Assembly (NCBI RefSeq): GCF_042738955.1
Contig: NZ_JBHYHC010000050.1
Coordinates: 1-64,000, forward strand
Origin: Umezawaea sp042738955
Lineage (GTDB): Bacteria > Actinomycetota > Actinomycetes > Mycobacteriales > Pseudonocardiaceae
Reading direction: 5' to 3'
Length of the DNA stretch: 64,000 nt
Part shown: positions 52,102 to 60,520 of the stretch, one piece after another
Numbering within the stretch: position 1 is the stretch's first letter
Layout: each line of letters begins with the position of its first letter
Notes under the pieces: generated by a model
Databases searched by the model: none
Seen by the model: only the letters and a program-made list of their open reading frames with translations
Told to the model about the DNA's origin: nothing
Position numbers and translations under genes: made by a program

Positions 52102-52657
52102 CGAGCACTCTCCCCAACGCCGTCCGGCACAGCGCCCGGAACTCGGCGTCCGGCAACGCCAACCTGCCGCCCGCGTGCAACTGGACCAGGCCGTGCAGGG
52201 TGGCCGAGATGACCAGCGCCACCTCCCCCACGTCGTCCCGGCGCAGGATGCCCGCGTCCATCCCGGAGGTGAGGGCGGCGACGAGCACGGACAGCGTCGG
52301 AGAAGACGCGGTGTCGTCCGGGAACCGCCGCGCTCCGGCGCGTTGCTCGGTGAACAGGAACGTGTACACGTGCGGCTGCCCCAGAGCGAAGTCCAGGTAG
52401 AGGTCCAGCGCCTCGTCCAACTGCCGCTGGAAGTCCGCCGACCAGTCGCGCTCGCCCCAGGTCCGGGCCAGGTCGTCGAAGCAGGTCGCGGCCACCGAGT
52501 CCAGGAGGCTCTCGCGGTTGGGGAAGTGCCGGTAGATCGCCATCGGAGTCAGCCCGGCGGCGGTCGCGACCCGCCGCATGGTGACGGCGGCCGAGCCCTC
52601 GGCCAGCAGGAGGTCGTGCGCGATCGCGGCGATGCGGTCGCCGGTGACGGAAGCCAT
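52085..52657 (-). CDS. TetR-family regulator of the lnt operon
   Basis: A 190-residue repressor; ATG 52657 chosen because two palindromic sites abut it, although ATG 52672 would add MYGVY. HTH: RIAAIAHDLLLAEGSAAVTM, RRVATAAGLTPMAIYRHFPN. C-terminal TetR_C-like ligand domain (LDLYLDFALGQPHVYTFLFT). Overlaps the lnt start, so it and lnt form one unit; the operators next to its start imply autoregulation. Confidence 0.9.
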   Translation of the reverse strand: MASVTGDRIAAIAHDLLLAEGSAAVTMRRVATAAGLTPMAIYRHFPNRESLLDSVAATCFDDLARTWGERDWSADFQRQLDEALDLYLDFALGQPHVYTFLFTEQRAGARRFPDDTASSPTLSVLVAALTSGMDAGILRRDDVGEVALVISATLHGLVQLHAGGRLALPDAEFRALCRTALGRVLDGVRA

Positions 52658-52693
52658 GTATACACCGTACACGTCGATGTATACGGCGTATAC
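52658..52693. promoter_or_regulatory. Tandem TetR operators
   Basis: gtatacggcgtatac (52679-52693) is a perfect 15-bp palindrome around a central G; gtatacaccgtacac (52658-52672) is a close imperfect copy 21 bp away, two helical turns, on the same DNA face. Both sit right at the TetR gene start. Confidence 0.75.
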
Positions 52694-52778
52694 CTACTTC
52701 GTGCCGACGAGCTGGAACTGCCGCGCGACGTGCACCGCGGGCTCGCCCGCCACGCGGTCGTCCTGTCGTCCGGCACCC

Positions 52779-53852
52779 CTAGGCCAGCAACGCTTCCCGG
52801 TGCTGCCACGCCAGCGCGAGCAGGGCAGCGCCTGCGGCCTGCGTGGGTTCCTCGTGCACGAACCGGTGCACGGTCGCGGCGGTGAACGGTTGCGCCTCCA
52901 GCACGCGGCCCTCGTCGTTGTGCGACACCAGGTCCGTGAACAGCTCGTCGAACAGCGGCGCGTCGATCACGGCGACGGTGAGCATGTCGGTGGCGAACGT
53001 GAGCGGGTCGACGCCCATGCCCAGGTACGACATGCGGACGCCGTCGCCGAGCGCGGCGGTCAGGCGGGCCGCGAACGGCCAGGCCGCGTAGTCGATCGGG
53101 GCGCGGTCGGCCCCGTGGTCCTCCGACGTGCCCAGGAGTTCCTCGGCGAACTCGCGGATCGTGTTGCGCCACAACGAGAAGTCGTTCTCGAGGTTCCACG
53201 GTTGGTCGCCGGCGGCCTGGAAGACGCCCACCGGCAGCACCTGGTAGAGCCCGCCCGCGTGGCCGACCTTCTTCGGGTCGCGCCAGTGCAGGTAGAAGGT
53301 GGCCGCGCCGGTCGTCCGGTCCAACCGCAGGGTCAGCGTGCTGATGGCCACGTTCGTCGGCCGCCGGGCCGGGTCGCACGGGTCGCCGACGGCCGTGCGC
53401 AACGGCAGGGCCTCGCTCTGGCCGAGTTCGCGGGCCGCGTACTCGTGCGCGCAGGCCTCGCCGACGTCGATGCCGTCGAAGTAGTGGCCGTCGCCGAAGT
53501 CGAGGCGCGGCACGGCCAGGTCGACGGCCAGCAACCGGTAGGTGGTCCGGTTGGTGAACACGGAGGGTGACGCGTGCGCCGCCATCGCCGCCGAGTAGGT
53601 CGCCGCTCCGGGGGGCAGCACCAAGCCGACCGTGCCGTCCACGCCGCGGAACGCGCGGTCCGGGTGGTGGCGCAGCGCGATGTCGGCCAGCGGCACCGGC
53701 GCGGAGGGCATCCACCGCGGGTCCGTGAGCAGCGGCGTGCCCGCCACCGTGGGGGTCTCCGGGTACTCGTCGGCGGCCCGCACGGCGAGGGCGTGGCGGT
53801 GCTGGGTGAGGTGCGCTCGCACGGCGAGCCACTGCTCGATGGGGGTCGTCAT
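52779..53852 (-). CDS. Conserved actinobacterial protein of unknown function
   Basis: A 357-residue soluble protein; ATG 53852 chosen by sequence character, no good ribosome site. Notable stretches are RAFRGVDGTVGLVLPPGAAT, LLAVDLAVPRLDFGDGHYFD, GEACAHEYAARELG, VLPVGVFQAAGD, WNLENDFSLWRNTIREFAEE LLG and FATDMLTVAVIDAP. The REFAEELLG segment resembles a NUDIX-box helix without the full G-x5-E-x7-REUxEExGU pattern. I recall similar C-terminal halves in actinomycete HTH proteins, but there is no HTH here. Function not assigned. Confidence 0.7.
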   Translation of the reverse strand: MTTPIEQWLAVRAHLTQHRHALAVRAADEYPETPTVAGTPLLTDPRWMPSAPVPLADIALRHHPDRAFRGVDGTVGLVLPPGAATYSAAMAAHASPSVFTNRTTYRLLAVDLAVPRLDFGDGHYFDGIDVGEACAHEYAARELGQSEALPLRTAVGDPCDPARRPTNVAISTLTLRLDRTTGAATFYLHWRDPKKVGHAGGLYQVLPVGVFQAAGDQPWNLENDFSLWRNTIREFAEELLGTSEDHGADRAPIDYAAWPFAARLTAALGDGVRMSYLGMGVDPLTFATDMLTVAVIDAPLFDELFTDLVSHNDEGRVLEAQPFTAATVHRFVHEEPTQAAGAALLALAWQHREALLA

Positions 53853-53967
53853 GGTGTGGGGAACGCTACCCCGGAACCGGTGCCGACCCACCGGCCCACC
53901 GGGTGTCCGCGCACGTCAAGGCCCCTGGTCGAACCCGGTGCGTGACGGTCGAGTACCTGGTCGGGGC

Positions 53968-54348
53968 ATGCGGGCGGCGGCCCGCGTGGTTACCCTGGAC
54001 TGGGTGCAGAGAGCGACAGACGAGGATTTTTCCGTCCGCGTGCGGCAGGTCGCAGGAGCCACGGTCGTGACAGTCGTGGGAGAGGTCGACCTCGACACCG
54101 CACCCGAATTGGAGTTCCGCCTCATCGGAGCGGCGGACCGACCGGAACCGCTGGTCATCGATCTGAGCGGGGTGACGTTCTTCGCCTCCGCGGGCCTCGC
54201 GTGCCTGCTGCTGGCGCGGGGCCAGGGCGGCAGGCCGCACCTGGTCCCGTCACCCGCCGTGGTCAGGGTGCTGACCCTGTCCGACCTGGAGGACTTCCTC
54301 CCGCGCAGCGCGTCCCTGGAGGACGCGCTGGTCCGGGTGGCCGGGTAG
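53968..54348 (+). CDS. STAS-domain anti-sigma-factor antagonist
   Basis: A 126-residue protein from ATG 53968 (a shorter GTG start at 54004 is possible). VTVVGEVDLDTAPELEFRLI and PLVIDLSGVTFFASAGLACL are the STAS core; the Ser in FFASAGL matches the residue phosphorylated by anti-sigma kinases in SpoIIAA/RsbV proteins. The partner kinase is not in this window. Confidence 0.88.
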   Translation: MRAAARVVTLDWVQRATDEDFSVRVRQVAGATVVTVVGEVDLDTAPELEFRLIGAADRPEPLVIDLSGVTFFASAGLACLLLARGQGGRPHLVPSPAVVRVLTLSDLEDFLPRSASLEDALVRVAG

Positions 54349-54351
54349 CCG

Positions 54352-55518
54352 TCACAAGGGGAGGGCCTGGTCCAGGTCCTCCCACACGTCTTCCACGTCC
54401 TCGATGCCCGCGGAGAGGCGCACGGTGCCCTCCCCGATGCCCGCCGCGAGCAGGGCGTCGGCGTCCATCTGGCGGTGGGTCGAACTGGCCGGGTGCACCA
54501 GCGTGGTCTCCACGCCGCCGAGCGACGCCGCCAGCTTCGCCAGCCGCACGCCCTTCGTGAGGGCCCGGCCCGCCTCGCGGCCGCCGACGAGGTCGAACAC
54601 CAGCATCCCGCCGAAGTCCGACAGGTGCCCGCGCGCCACCCCGTGGTCGGGGTGGTCGGCGCGGCCCGGCCAGCGCACCGACGCCACGGCCGGGTGCTCC
54701 GCCAGCCGGTCGGCGAGCACGGCGGCGTTGGCGCAGTGCTGGCGCATCCGCAGCGGCAACGTCTGGACGCCGCGGATCGTCAGCCAGGCGGCGAACGGGT
54801 CCGCCGTGGCCCCGAGTTCCATCACGTGGTGCCACACCTGGCGGTAGCGCGCGTCATCGGCGAACACCAGCGCGCCGCCGGTCACGTCCGAGTGCCCGCC
54901 GAGGTACTTGGTGGCCGAGTGCACGACCACGTCCGCGCCGTGCTCGATCGGCCTGCACAGCAGCGGCGTCGCGAAGGTGTTGTCCACCACCGTGAGCAGC
55001 CCCGCGGCCTTGCCCGCCGCGAGGAACGCGGGCAGGTCCACGACCTTGGTCACCGGGTTGGCGATGGTCTCCAGGTAGAGCAGCCGCGTGGTCGGGCGGA
55101 CGGCCGCGGCGACCTCAGCGGGGTCGTCGCCCTCCAGGTAGGTGACCTCGACGCCGAAGCGGGCCGACAGGTCGTTGAGCATCGCGTACGTGCCGCCGTA
55201 CAGGCAGTTCTGCGCGAGCACGTGGTCGCCGGAGCGCAGCGTCGCCAGCAGCACCCCGCTGATCGCGCCGGTGCCCGAGGCGGTGCACACCGCCGCCACG
55301 CCCCCTTCCAGCCGGGCCAGCTGGTCCTCCAGCGCCCGCACGGTCGGGTTGGCGTACCTGGTGTAGACGAAGCCGTTGTCCGGCGCTCCCAGCGCCTCGG
55401 CGAGCGCGTCGGGGTCGTCGAACGCGAAGTTGGACGCCTGGTAGATCGGCACGCTGATCGGTCGGGAGTTCGGCAGCGGCGGGACGGGGACGTGGACGGC
55501 ACGGGTGAACGGGCGCAT
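54352..55518 (-). CDS. Cys/Met-metabolism PLP enzyme (cystathionine gamma-synthase / gamma-lyase family)
   Basis: A 388-residue enzyme from ATG 55518 (AAGG 8 nt upstream). NGFVYTRYANPTVRALEDQL, CTASGTGAISGVLLATLRSG, VDNTFATPLLCRPIEHGADV and the Schiff-base Lys in VVHSATKYLGGHSDVTGGAL; C-terminal LVHPASSTHRQMDADALLAA and VRLSAGIEDVEDVWEDLDQA. The family includes cystathionine gamma-synthase, gamma-lyase and methionine gamma-lyase; which one cannot be told from the sequence. It diverges from a MocR regulator, itself a PLP protein, suggesting PLP- or amino-acid-responsive control. Convergent with the STAS gene, 3 bp apart. Confidence 0.9.
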   Translation of the reverse strand: MRPFTRAVHVPVPPLPNSRPISVPIYQASNFAFDDPDALAEALGAPDNGFVYTRYANPTVRALEDQLARLEGGVAAVCTASGTGAISGVLLATLRSGDHVLAQNCLYGGTYAMLNDLSARFGVEVTYLEGDDPAEVAAAVRPTTRLLYLETIANPVTKVVDLPAFLAAGKAAGLLTVVDNTFATPLLCRPIEHGADVVVHSATKYLGGHSDVTGGALVFADDARYRQVWHHVMELGATADPFAAWLTIRGVQTLPLRMRQHCANAAVLADRLAEHPAVASVRWPGRADHPDHGVARGHLSDFGGMLVFDLVGGREAGRALTKGVRLAKLAASLGGVETTLVHPASSTHRQMDADALLAAGIGEGTVRLSAGIEDVEDVWEDLDQALPL

Positions 55519-55582
55519 GACCTCAGCCTTCGGGCCGCGGCCGGGTCCGGACAGCGCCAATTCCGGCTAGATTGGTTTGGTG

Positions 55583-57031
55583 ATGGAGCCAATCCCGTGG
55601 CCGGTCGACCGGCTGGTCGCGCAACTGGGCCGGTGGTCGGTCAGCCGGGGCCCGCTGTACCTGCTGCTCGCCGAACGCCTGCGCGAGCTGATCGACTCCG
55701 GCCAGCTCCCGCCGCGGGCCGCCCTGCCCCCGGACCGCGTGCTCGCGGACCGGCTGGCCGTCGGCCGCACGACCGTCGTCGCCGCGTACGACCGGCTGCG
55801 CCAGGAGCACAAGCTCGAACGCCACCAGGGCCGCGGCACGTGGGTCGCGCCCGCCGTGCTGTCCGGCTCGTGGCCGGGCGCGCTGCCGCTGGCGAACCCG
55901 ATGTTCGTCAACTACCTGGAGCCGGTCGCGGGCGTGATCTCGTTGGCCTGCACCGCCCCGCACGGCCCGCCGCCGGAGCTGGCCGAGGCGTTCTGCCGGG
56001 CGCTGACCCGGTTGCCGGGCCCGGACAGCGGCGACATCGGCTACCACCCCACGGGGCACCCGGCGCTGCGGTCCGCGCTCGCCGAGCGGTACACCGCGCG
56101 CGGGGTCCCGACGACGCCGGAGCAGATCCTGGTGACCACGGGCGGGCAGCAGGCGCTCGCCCTGCTCACCCGGCTGTTCGTCGGCCCTGGTGACGTCGTG
56201 CTGGTGCAGGGCCCGACCTACCCCGGCGCGCTGGAGCTGTTCCGCGACGCCGCCGCCGTGGTCAAACCGGTGCCGGGCGACGACGTGACGGCGTGGACGC
56301 GCGCGCTGGCCGACCGGCCGCGGATCGCCTACCTCAACCCCAGCAACCACAACCCGACCGGCACGACGCTGTCCGCGCTCACCCGGCGGCGGCTGGTGGA
56401 GGTCGCCGCCGCGCACGGGGTGCCGCTGATCGACGACGAGGTGCTCGCGGGCCTGTCGTTCGACGGGTCGACCGCTCCGGGGCTGGCGGCGTTCGGGCCC
56501 GCGCTCACGGTCGGGTCGGTCACCAAGGCGGTGTGGGGCGGGTTGCGCACCGGCTGGGTGCGCGCGTCCGAGGGCGAGATCGCGCAACTGGCCCGGCTCA
56601 AGGCGATCCACGACCTGGGCAGCGCCGTGCTCGAACAGCTCGCCGTGGTGGAACTGCTCCCCCGGCTCGACGACCTGGTGCGGCGGCGGGGCGCGGAGCT
56701 GCGGCGCAGGCACGACCACCTGTGCGCCGGGCTCGCGGACTCCGTGCCGGAGTGGGACTTCGAGCGCGCCGACGGCGGCCAGTGCCTGTGGGTCCGGCTG
56801 CCGCGCGGGGACGCGTCGGCGTTCGCCCAGGTCGCGCTGCGCCACGGCGTGGCCGTGCTGCCCGGCGCGGCGCTGGACCCGGCGGGCGGGAGCGCCGACC
56901 GGCTGCGGATCCCGTTCACCGCGCCGGCCGAGGAGATCGACGACGCCGTGGCGCGGCTCGCGCTGGCGTGGGACGCCTACCGGCGCACGGGCGGCCCGGC
57001 CCCGGCCTCGGTGCACGCGATCGTCGTGTAG
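55583..57031 (+). CDS. MocR-type regulator (GntR HTH fused to aminotransferase domain)
   Basis: A 482-residue protein. The N-terminal GntR winged helix is RGPLYLLLAERLRELIDSGQ, ALPPDRVLADRLAVGRTTVV, AAYDRLRQEHKLERHQGRGT. The fold-type I aminotransferase domain follows: IGYHPTGHPALRSALAERYT, VTTGGQQALALLTRLFVGPG, LNPSNHNPTGTTLSALTRRR and VGSVTKAVWGGLRTGWVRAS with the PLP Lys. Three start codons overlap at 55577-55585 (TTG GTG ATG); ATG 55583 is used here. A ccaat/attgg inverted repeat lies just upstream. Likely regulates the divergent PLP enzyme. Confidence 0.9.
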   Translation: MEPIPWPVDRLVAQLGRWSVSRGPLYLLLAERLRELIDSGQLPPRAALPPDRVLADRLAVGRTTVVAAYDRLRQEHKLERHQGRGTWVAPAVLSGSWPGALPLANPMFVNYLEPVAGVISLACTAPHGPPPELAEAFCRALTRLPGPDSGDIGYHPTGHPALRSALAERYTARGVPTTPEQILVTTGGQQALALLTRLFVGPGDVVLVQGPTYPGALELFRDAAAVVKPVPGDDVTAWTRALADRPRIAYLNPSNHNPTGTTLSALTRRRLVEVAAAHGVPLIDDEVLAGLSFDGSTAPGLAAFGPALTVGSVTKAVWGGLRTGWVRASEGEIAQLARLKAIHDLGSAVLEQLAVVELLPRLDDLVRRRGAELRRRHDHLCAGLADSVPEWDFERADGGQCLWVRLPRGDASAFAQVALRHGVAVLPGAALDPAGGSADRLRIPFTAPAEEIDDAVARLALAWDAYRRTGGPAPASVHAIVV

Positions 57032-57034
57032 CTT

Positions 57035-57135
57035 CCTCCTCGTTCGGCCGTCGACCGAGGAGGTGGGACCCCATGACCGCTCGTCCAGGTCGGGTGCTCT
57101 CCCACCGCGTGGTCCGCTGACGCGGGAGAGCGCCC
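57035..57135 (+). promoter_or_regulatory. Structured leader with upstream ORF
   Basis: Two hairpins in the leader of the methyltransferase gene. Hairpin 1 (cctcctcg 57035-57042 with cgaggagg 57056-57063) locks the Shine-Dalgarno of a 15-codon ORF. Hairpin 2 pairs 57092-57103 with 57124-57135 (12 bp, one wobble), and the stop codon of that ORF lies in its loop. A third weak stem covers the AAAGG before the main start. The layout resembles translational attenuation. Confidence 0.5.
57073..57120 (+). CDS. Putative 15-residue leader peptide
   Basis: MTARPGRVLSHRVVR, preceded by GGAGG 9 nt upstream of the ATG. Four of 15 residues are Arg and three Val. It ends 44 bp before the methyltransferase start. 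Too short for coding statistics; the good ribosome site and the flanking hairpins are the evidence. Confidence 0.45.
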   Translation: MTARPGRVLSHRVVR

Positions 57136-57164
57136 CTTCGGCTCCCCCGAAAGGCTCCTCCCCC

Positions 57165-57935
57165 ATGCTCCTCACCCTTCCCGCCATCGTGTCCAGGCTG
57201 CGCGCCGTCGGCTGCGTCTTCGCCGAGGACGAGGCCCGGCTGCTCGTCGAGGCGGCCGGTTCGCCCGCCGAACTGGCCGCGATGGTCGACCGCCGCGTCG
57301 ACGGCCTGCCGCTGGAGCAGGTGCTCGGCTGGGCCGAGTTCCACGGCCTGCGGATCCTGGTCGACCCCGGCGTGTTCGTCCCCCGGCAGCGGACCGCGTT
57401 CCTGGTCGACCAGGCCGCCGCGCTCGCCCGTCCCGGCGCGGTCGTGGTCGACCTGTGCTGCGGGTCCGGCGCGGTCGGGGCGGTGCTGGCGACCCTCGTC
57501 GAGGGGATCGACCTGCACGCCGCCGACGTCGACCCGGCGGCGGTGCGCTGCGCGCGTCGCAACCTCCCCGGTGACCGGGTGTACGAGGGGGACCTCTACG
57601 CGCCGCTGCCGGAGCGGCTGCGCGGGCGGGTCGACGTGCTCGTCGTCAACGCGCCTTACGTGCCGACCGAGGCCATCGCGATGATGCCGCCGGAGGCGCG
57701 TGACCACGAGCCGTTGGTGGCGCTGGACGGTGGCGGGGATGGGCTGGCGGTCCAGCGTCGGGTCGCGGCCGAGGCGCCTCGGTGGCTTGGGCCTGGTGGG
57801 TGCCTGCTCATCGAGACGAGTGCGGGGCAGGCGGTGCTCACGGCGGCCGCTGTCACCGGTGCCGGGATGGTGGCGCGGGTGGTGGCGTCGGAGGAACTGG
57901 GTGCGACCGTGGTCGTCGGCGTTATGCCCGTGTGA
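57165..57935 (+). CDS. PrmC/HemK-like SAM-dependent methyltransferase
   Basis: A 256-residue protein from ATG 57165. An N-terminal helical part (IVSRLRAVGCVFAEDEARLL, GLPLEQVLGWAEFHGLRILV, VDPGVFVPRQRTAFLV) resembles PrmC, then the SAM motif VVDLCCGSGAVGAVLATLVE, ADVDPAAVRCARRNLP and the catalytic NPPY-type motif, here NAPYVPTEAIAMMP. In HemK/PrmC this motif methylates the Gln of release factors; the NAPY form marks a paralogue annotated as putative N5-glutamine methyltransferase, whose substrate is unknown. The main prmC gene would be elsewhere. Preceded by a structured leader. Confidence 0.85.
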   Translation: MLLTLPAIVSRLRAVGCVFAEDEARLLVEAAGSPAELAAMVDRRVDGLPLEQVLGWAEFHGLRILVDPGVFVPRQRTAFLVDQAAALARPGAVVVDLCCGSGAVGAVLATLVEGIDLHAADVDPAAVRCARRNLPGDRVYEGDLYAPLPERLRGRVDVLVVNAPYVPTEAIAMMPPEARDHEPLVALDGGGDGLAVQRRVAAEAPRWLGPGGCLLIETSAGQAVLTAAAVTGAGMVARVVASEELGATVVVGVMPV

Positions 57936-58177
57936 GCGGTGTCCCATTCCGGGCAATTGTTGCACCGACAAATGCCGGATACTTCGGCACGGCCCGATGC
58001 ACACACCGATGCACGTGCATTTTGCACGTGCGACAGGGTCGTGACCTGCGGTTATTCTGCGCGGGCACTATTCCGTCTTAACAGCATTGGGCCGCTTGGC
58101 TCGATTCGACAACCGCTCGTCGACAAACCCCGATTTCGGATGGATTTGGCCGGACGAGGTGGTGCAGTATTGCCGCC

Positions 58178-58513
58178 ATGATCGATCGGGCACCGTTGTC
58201 GAGCGAATTACCCGACAACCGCGAGCGACCTGTGCGGAGAACCATCACCCTGCACGACCACGGCGTGTCGACCTTCGAAACCGTCGCCACGCTGCCCGCT
58301 CGTGCGGCCGTCCGGATACCCGAGCCGCGCGTCGAAACGCGGCCAGTGGTCCGGACGCGTCGCCGCGTTCGTCCGCAGGCGGTCGCCCTCCTGGCCGGCT
58401 TTGGCGGGCTGGCCGCGGTGATCGTGACGGCTTTCGGCGCGACCGGCGTGCTGATGCTCATCGGCCTGTGCGTCGCGCTGCGATTGATGTGGACCGACAG
58501 GGCAGGTCGGTAG
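58178..58513 (+). CDS. Small membrane protein
   Basis: A 111-residue protein. A polar, Arg-rich N-terminal 65 residues precede one hydrophobic segment of about 37 residues (AVALLAGFGGLAAVIVTAFG, ATGVLMLIGLCVALRLMW), probably two short helices. Family unknown. ATG 58178 has no clear ribosome site. Confidence 0.6.
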   Translation: MIDRAPLSSELPDNRERPVRRTITLHDHGVSTFETVATLPARAAVRIPEPRVETRPVVRTRRRVRPQAVALLAGFGGLAAVIVTAFGATGVLMLIGLCVALRLMWTDRAGR

Positions 58514-58672
58514 CACGTCACCCGGATGCCGCACCCCTCCCGTGGGGTGCGGCATCCGGTCGTTTCCGAGGCTTTTCGGGGCAACCTGCTGGGGCGCTGG
58601 GGCGTGCCCCTTGGAGATCGGCACCGTCGGTCTACTGGGGGCGGGCTTGGGCTCGCCGGTGAGGAGTTGCTC

Positions 58673-59044
58673 GTGAGGATCGTCTTGGCCTTGGGGCTTG
58701 TCGTGGCCGGGTTGTTGGGTGGTGGGGCTGTTGCTGTGGCCGCGCCCTCGGGCGAGGTGGCTGCGAAGAGTTGGTTCTACCGGGTGACCACGTGGCATGA
58801 CGCGAATGTGCGGTCGTGCGCGGCTACGTCTTGTGGTGTGGACGCGGAGTTTCCGTTGATGGCGGCTGGGAAGACCAACACCGCCTCGTGCTGGGTGCAC
58901 GGGGAGGAGATCACCGACTTCGGGATCACCAACGATCGGTGGGTGAAGTTGGAGCGTGGGGACGGGGTGAACAAGTACGTCAGCGCGGTGTACCTGGTGG
59001 GGAACGAGTACGGGGACATTCCGGCTGATGCGGTGTGTGCTTGA
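58673..59044 (+). CDS. Small secreted Cys-containing protein, SH3-like
   Basis: A 123-residue exported protein from GTG 58673 (GAGG 8 nt upstream). Signal peptide RIVLALGLVVAGLLGGGAVA, cut near VAAPSG. The mature part reads like a bacterial SH3-type repeat: TTWHDANVRSCAATSCGVDA, EFPLMAAGKTNTASCWVHGE, DRWVKLERGDGVNKYVSAVY LVGN. The Cys pairs (SCAATSC, SCW, terminal VCA) probably form disulfides. Wall binding is possible but unproven. Confidence 0.78.
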   Translation: MRIVLALGLVVAGLLGGGAVAVAAPSGEVAAKSWFYRVTTWHDANVRSCAATSCGVDAEFPLMAAGKTNTASCWVHGEEITDFGITNDRWVKLERGDGVNKYVSAVYLVGNEYGDIPADAVCA

Positions 59045-59070
59045 CCGTTTGAGGTAGGTCGCGGGGGTAG

Positions 59071-59184
59071 GGCTTCACCCCGATCGCGCAATTATTTCGA
59101 TGCTCTTCCGTCTTTGTCAAGGCTGGAAAGACGCCTTGACAAAGACGGAAGAGCACGAAGGGCGCTCAGGATCGGGGTGAGGCC
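59071..59184. repeat. Nested long inverted repeat
   Basis: Outer arms ggcttcaccccgatc (59071-59085) and gatcggggtgaggcc (59170-59184) match with one mismatch and enclose the perfect 23-bp hairpin at 59101-59155. Total span 114 bp. Confidence 0.75.
59101..59155. terminator. Long perfect hairpin, probable terminator
   Basis: A 23-bp perfect stem with arms starting tgctcttccgtctttgtc, 9-nt loop, 57 bp past the SH3-like gene. Works in either direction; lacks a T run. Confidence 0.65.
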
Positions 59185-59342
59185 CTCAGTCTGGGTGCTG
59201 CCCGAGTTGCGTGCGTCCGTTTGGTGTCGCCTGGGTTGCGTGTGTCCGTCTTGGTGCCTGCTTTGGGCGTTCACAAGGGACGCACAGCTCTCTCTTAGGA
59301 ATCCCGCTGAGTATCGGTGGGGACTAGGAGAGGAACGTCCGG

Positions 59343-59612
59343 ATGAGCGACACCCAAGTCAGGATTGGCCGTCGGGAGGACGGGAAGCGGCGGGTCGGGT
59401 GGGTGACCGCGTGGGTTGCCGCTGGTTCCGCTGTGCTTGCTGCTCTGTTCGGGGTGGTGTTTGCGACGGGTGCGGCGGGGGTGCAGTCGTCCGACACCTC
59501 GGCTAGTACCTCCACCGGGGCTGGGGATAGTTCCGGGGATTCGTTGCAGGCGCCGGATTCTGTGCCGCAGCAGGGGTCCGGTCGTGGGCATGTTGGGTCC
59601 GGTGGGTCTTGA
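59343..59612 (+). CDS. Small single-pass membrane protein leading the redox operon
   Basis: An 89-residue protein with a basic N-terminus, one transmembrane helix (about 18-46, GWVTAWVAAGSAVLAALFGV) and a Ser/Gly/Thr-rich outer tail (SDTSASTSTGAGDSSGDSLQ). Start ATG 59343 with GAGG 9 nt upstream. Stop and next start overlap (TGATG). It takes the place where related operons have an FMN-binding protein, but no such domain is present. Confidence 0.7.
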   Translation: MSDTQVRIGRREDGKRRVGWVTAWVAAGSAVLAALFGVVFATGAAGVQSSDTSASTSTGAGDSSGDSLQAPDSVPQQGSGRGHVGSGGS

Positions 59613-60520
59613 TGGACGTCGTGGAGTTTCCTGTGTGGGGCACTACGGCTGTGCTTGCTGTTACTGAGCGGGCTGGTGAGGCCGAGCGGGTGTTGCGGGT
59701 TGTGCTTGATGATGTGGATCGGGCCTGTAGTCGGTTTCGGGAAGACTCCGAGGTGTCCCGGTTGCACTGGAACGCTGGGCGGGCTGTGGCTGTTGGGCCG
59801 GTGCTTGCTTCGGCGTTGGCTGTGGCGTTGCGGGCTGCTCGGTTGACCGATGGGTTGGTGGATCCGACCGTTGGTGCTGCTGTGCGGGCGCTCGGGTACG
59901 ACCGGGATTTTGGTTCGATCGTGGATGGGCCGTTGGTGCCGCAGCGGGTTCCTGGGTGGCATTGGGTGTCGCTTGATCTTGAGCGTGGGGATGTGTTGCT
60001 GCCGCACGGTGTCGAGTTGGATCTGGGTGCTACCGCCAAGGCTTTGGCTGCTGATCGTGCGGCTCGGGCCATTGCGGCGATGCTCGACTGCGGGGTGTTG
60101 GTGTCGCTTGGTGGTGATGTGGCTGTGGCTGGGCGGGTGCCCGAGGATGGGTGGCGGGTCGCGATCGGGGATGACCATCGGACGGCTGTTGCGCGGCCGG
60201 AGGTGGTTGTCTCTGTGCGGCGTGGTGGGTTGGCTACGTCCAGTACTACGCAGCGGGCGTGGGTGCGGGATGGTGTTGCGCAGCACCACATTGTGGATCC
60301 GCGTACTGGGCTTGCCGCTGAGGTGGTGTGGCGGACTGTGACGGTTGCTGCCGCCAACTGTGTGGATGCCAATACTGCTGCCACGGCCTCAATTGTGTTG
60401 GGGCGTGGGGCTCCGGAGTGGTTGGCGGTTCGGGGGTTGCCCGCGCGGTTGGTGTCTGCCTCCGGTGAGGTGGTTGTGGTTGGTGGGTGGCCCGCTGAGC
60501 GGGTTCGGTTGGTGGCGTGA
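59612..60520 (+). CDS. apbE: FAD:protein FMN transferase
   Basis: A 302-residue protein of the ApbE family. DPTVGAAVRALGYDRDFGSI, the FAD/Mg-binding HGVELDLGATAKALAADRAA, GVLVSLGGDVAVAGRVPEDG and AQHHIVDPRTGLAAEVVWRT with the catalytic/metal Asp are present. ApbE attaches FMN through a phosphoester bond to Thr/Ser of partner flavoproteins in membrane electron-transfer chains. No export signal is visible, so it would act in the cytoplasm. Middle of a five-gene coupled operon. Confidence 0.9.
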   Translation: MDVVEFPVWGTTAVLAVTERAGEAERVLRVVLDDVDRACSRFREDSEVSRLHWNAGRAVAVGPVLASALAVALRAARLTDGLVDPTVGAAVRALGYDRDFGSIVDGPLVPQRVPGWHWVSLDLERGDVLLPHGVELDLGATAKALAADRAARAIAAMLDCGVLVSLGGDVAVAGRVPEDGWRVAIGDDHRTAVARPEVVVSVRRGGLATSSTTQRAWVRDGVAQHHIVDPRTGLAAEVVWRTVTVAAANCVDANTAATASIVLGRGAPEWLAVRGLPARLVSASGEVVVVGGWPAERVRLVA

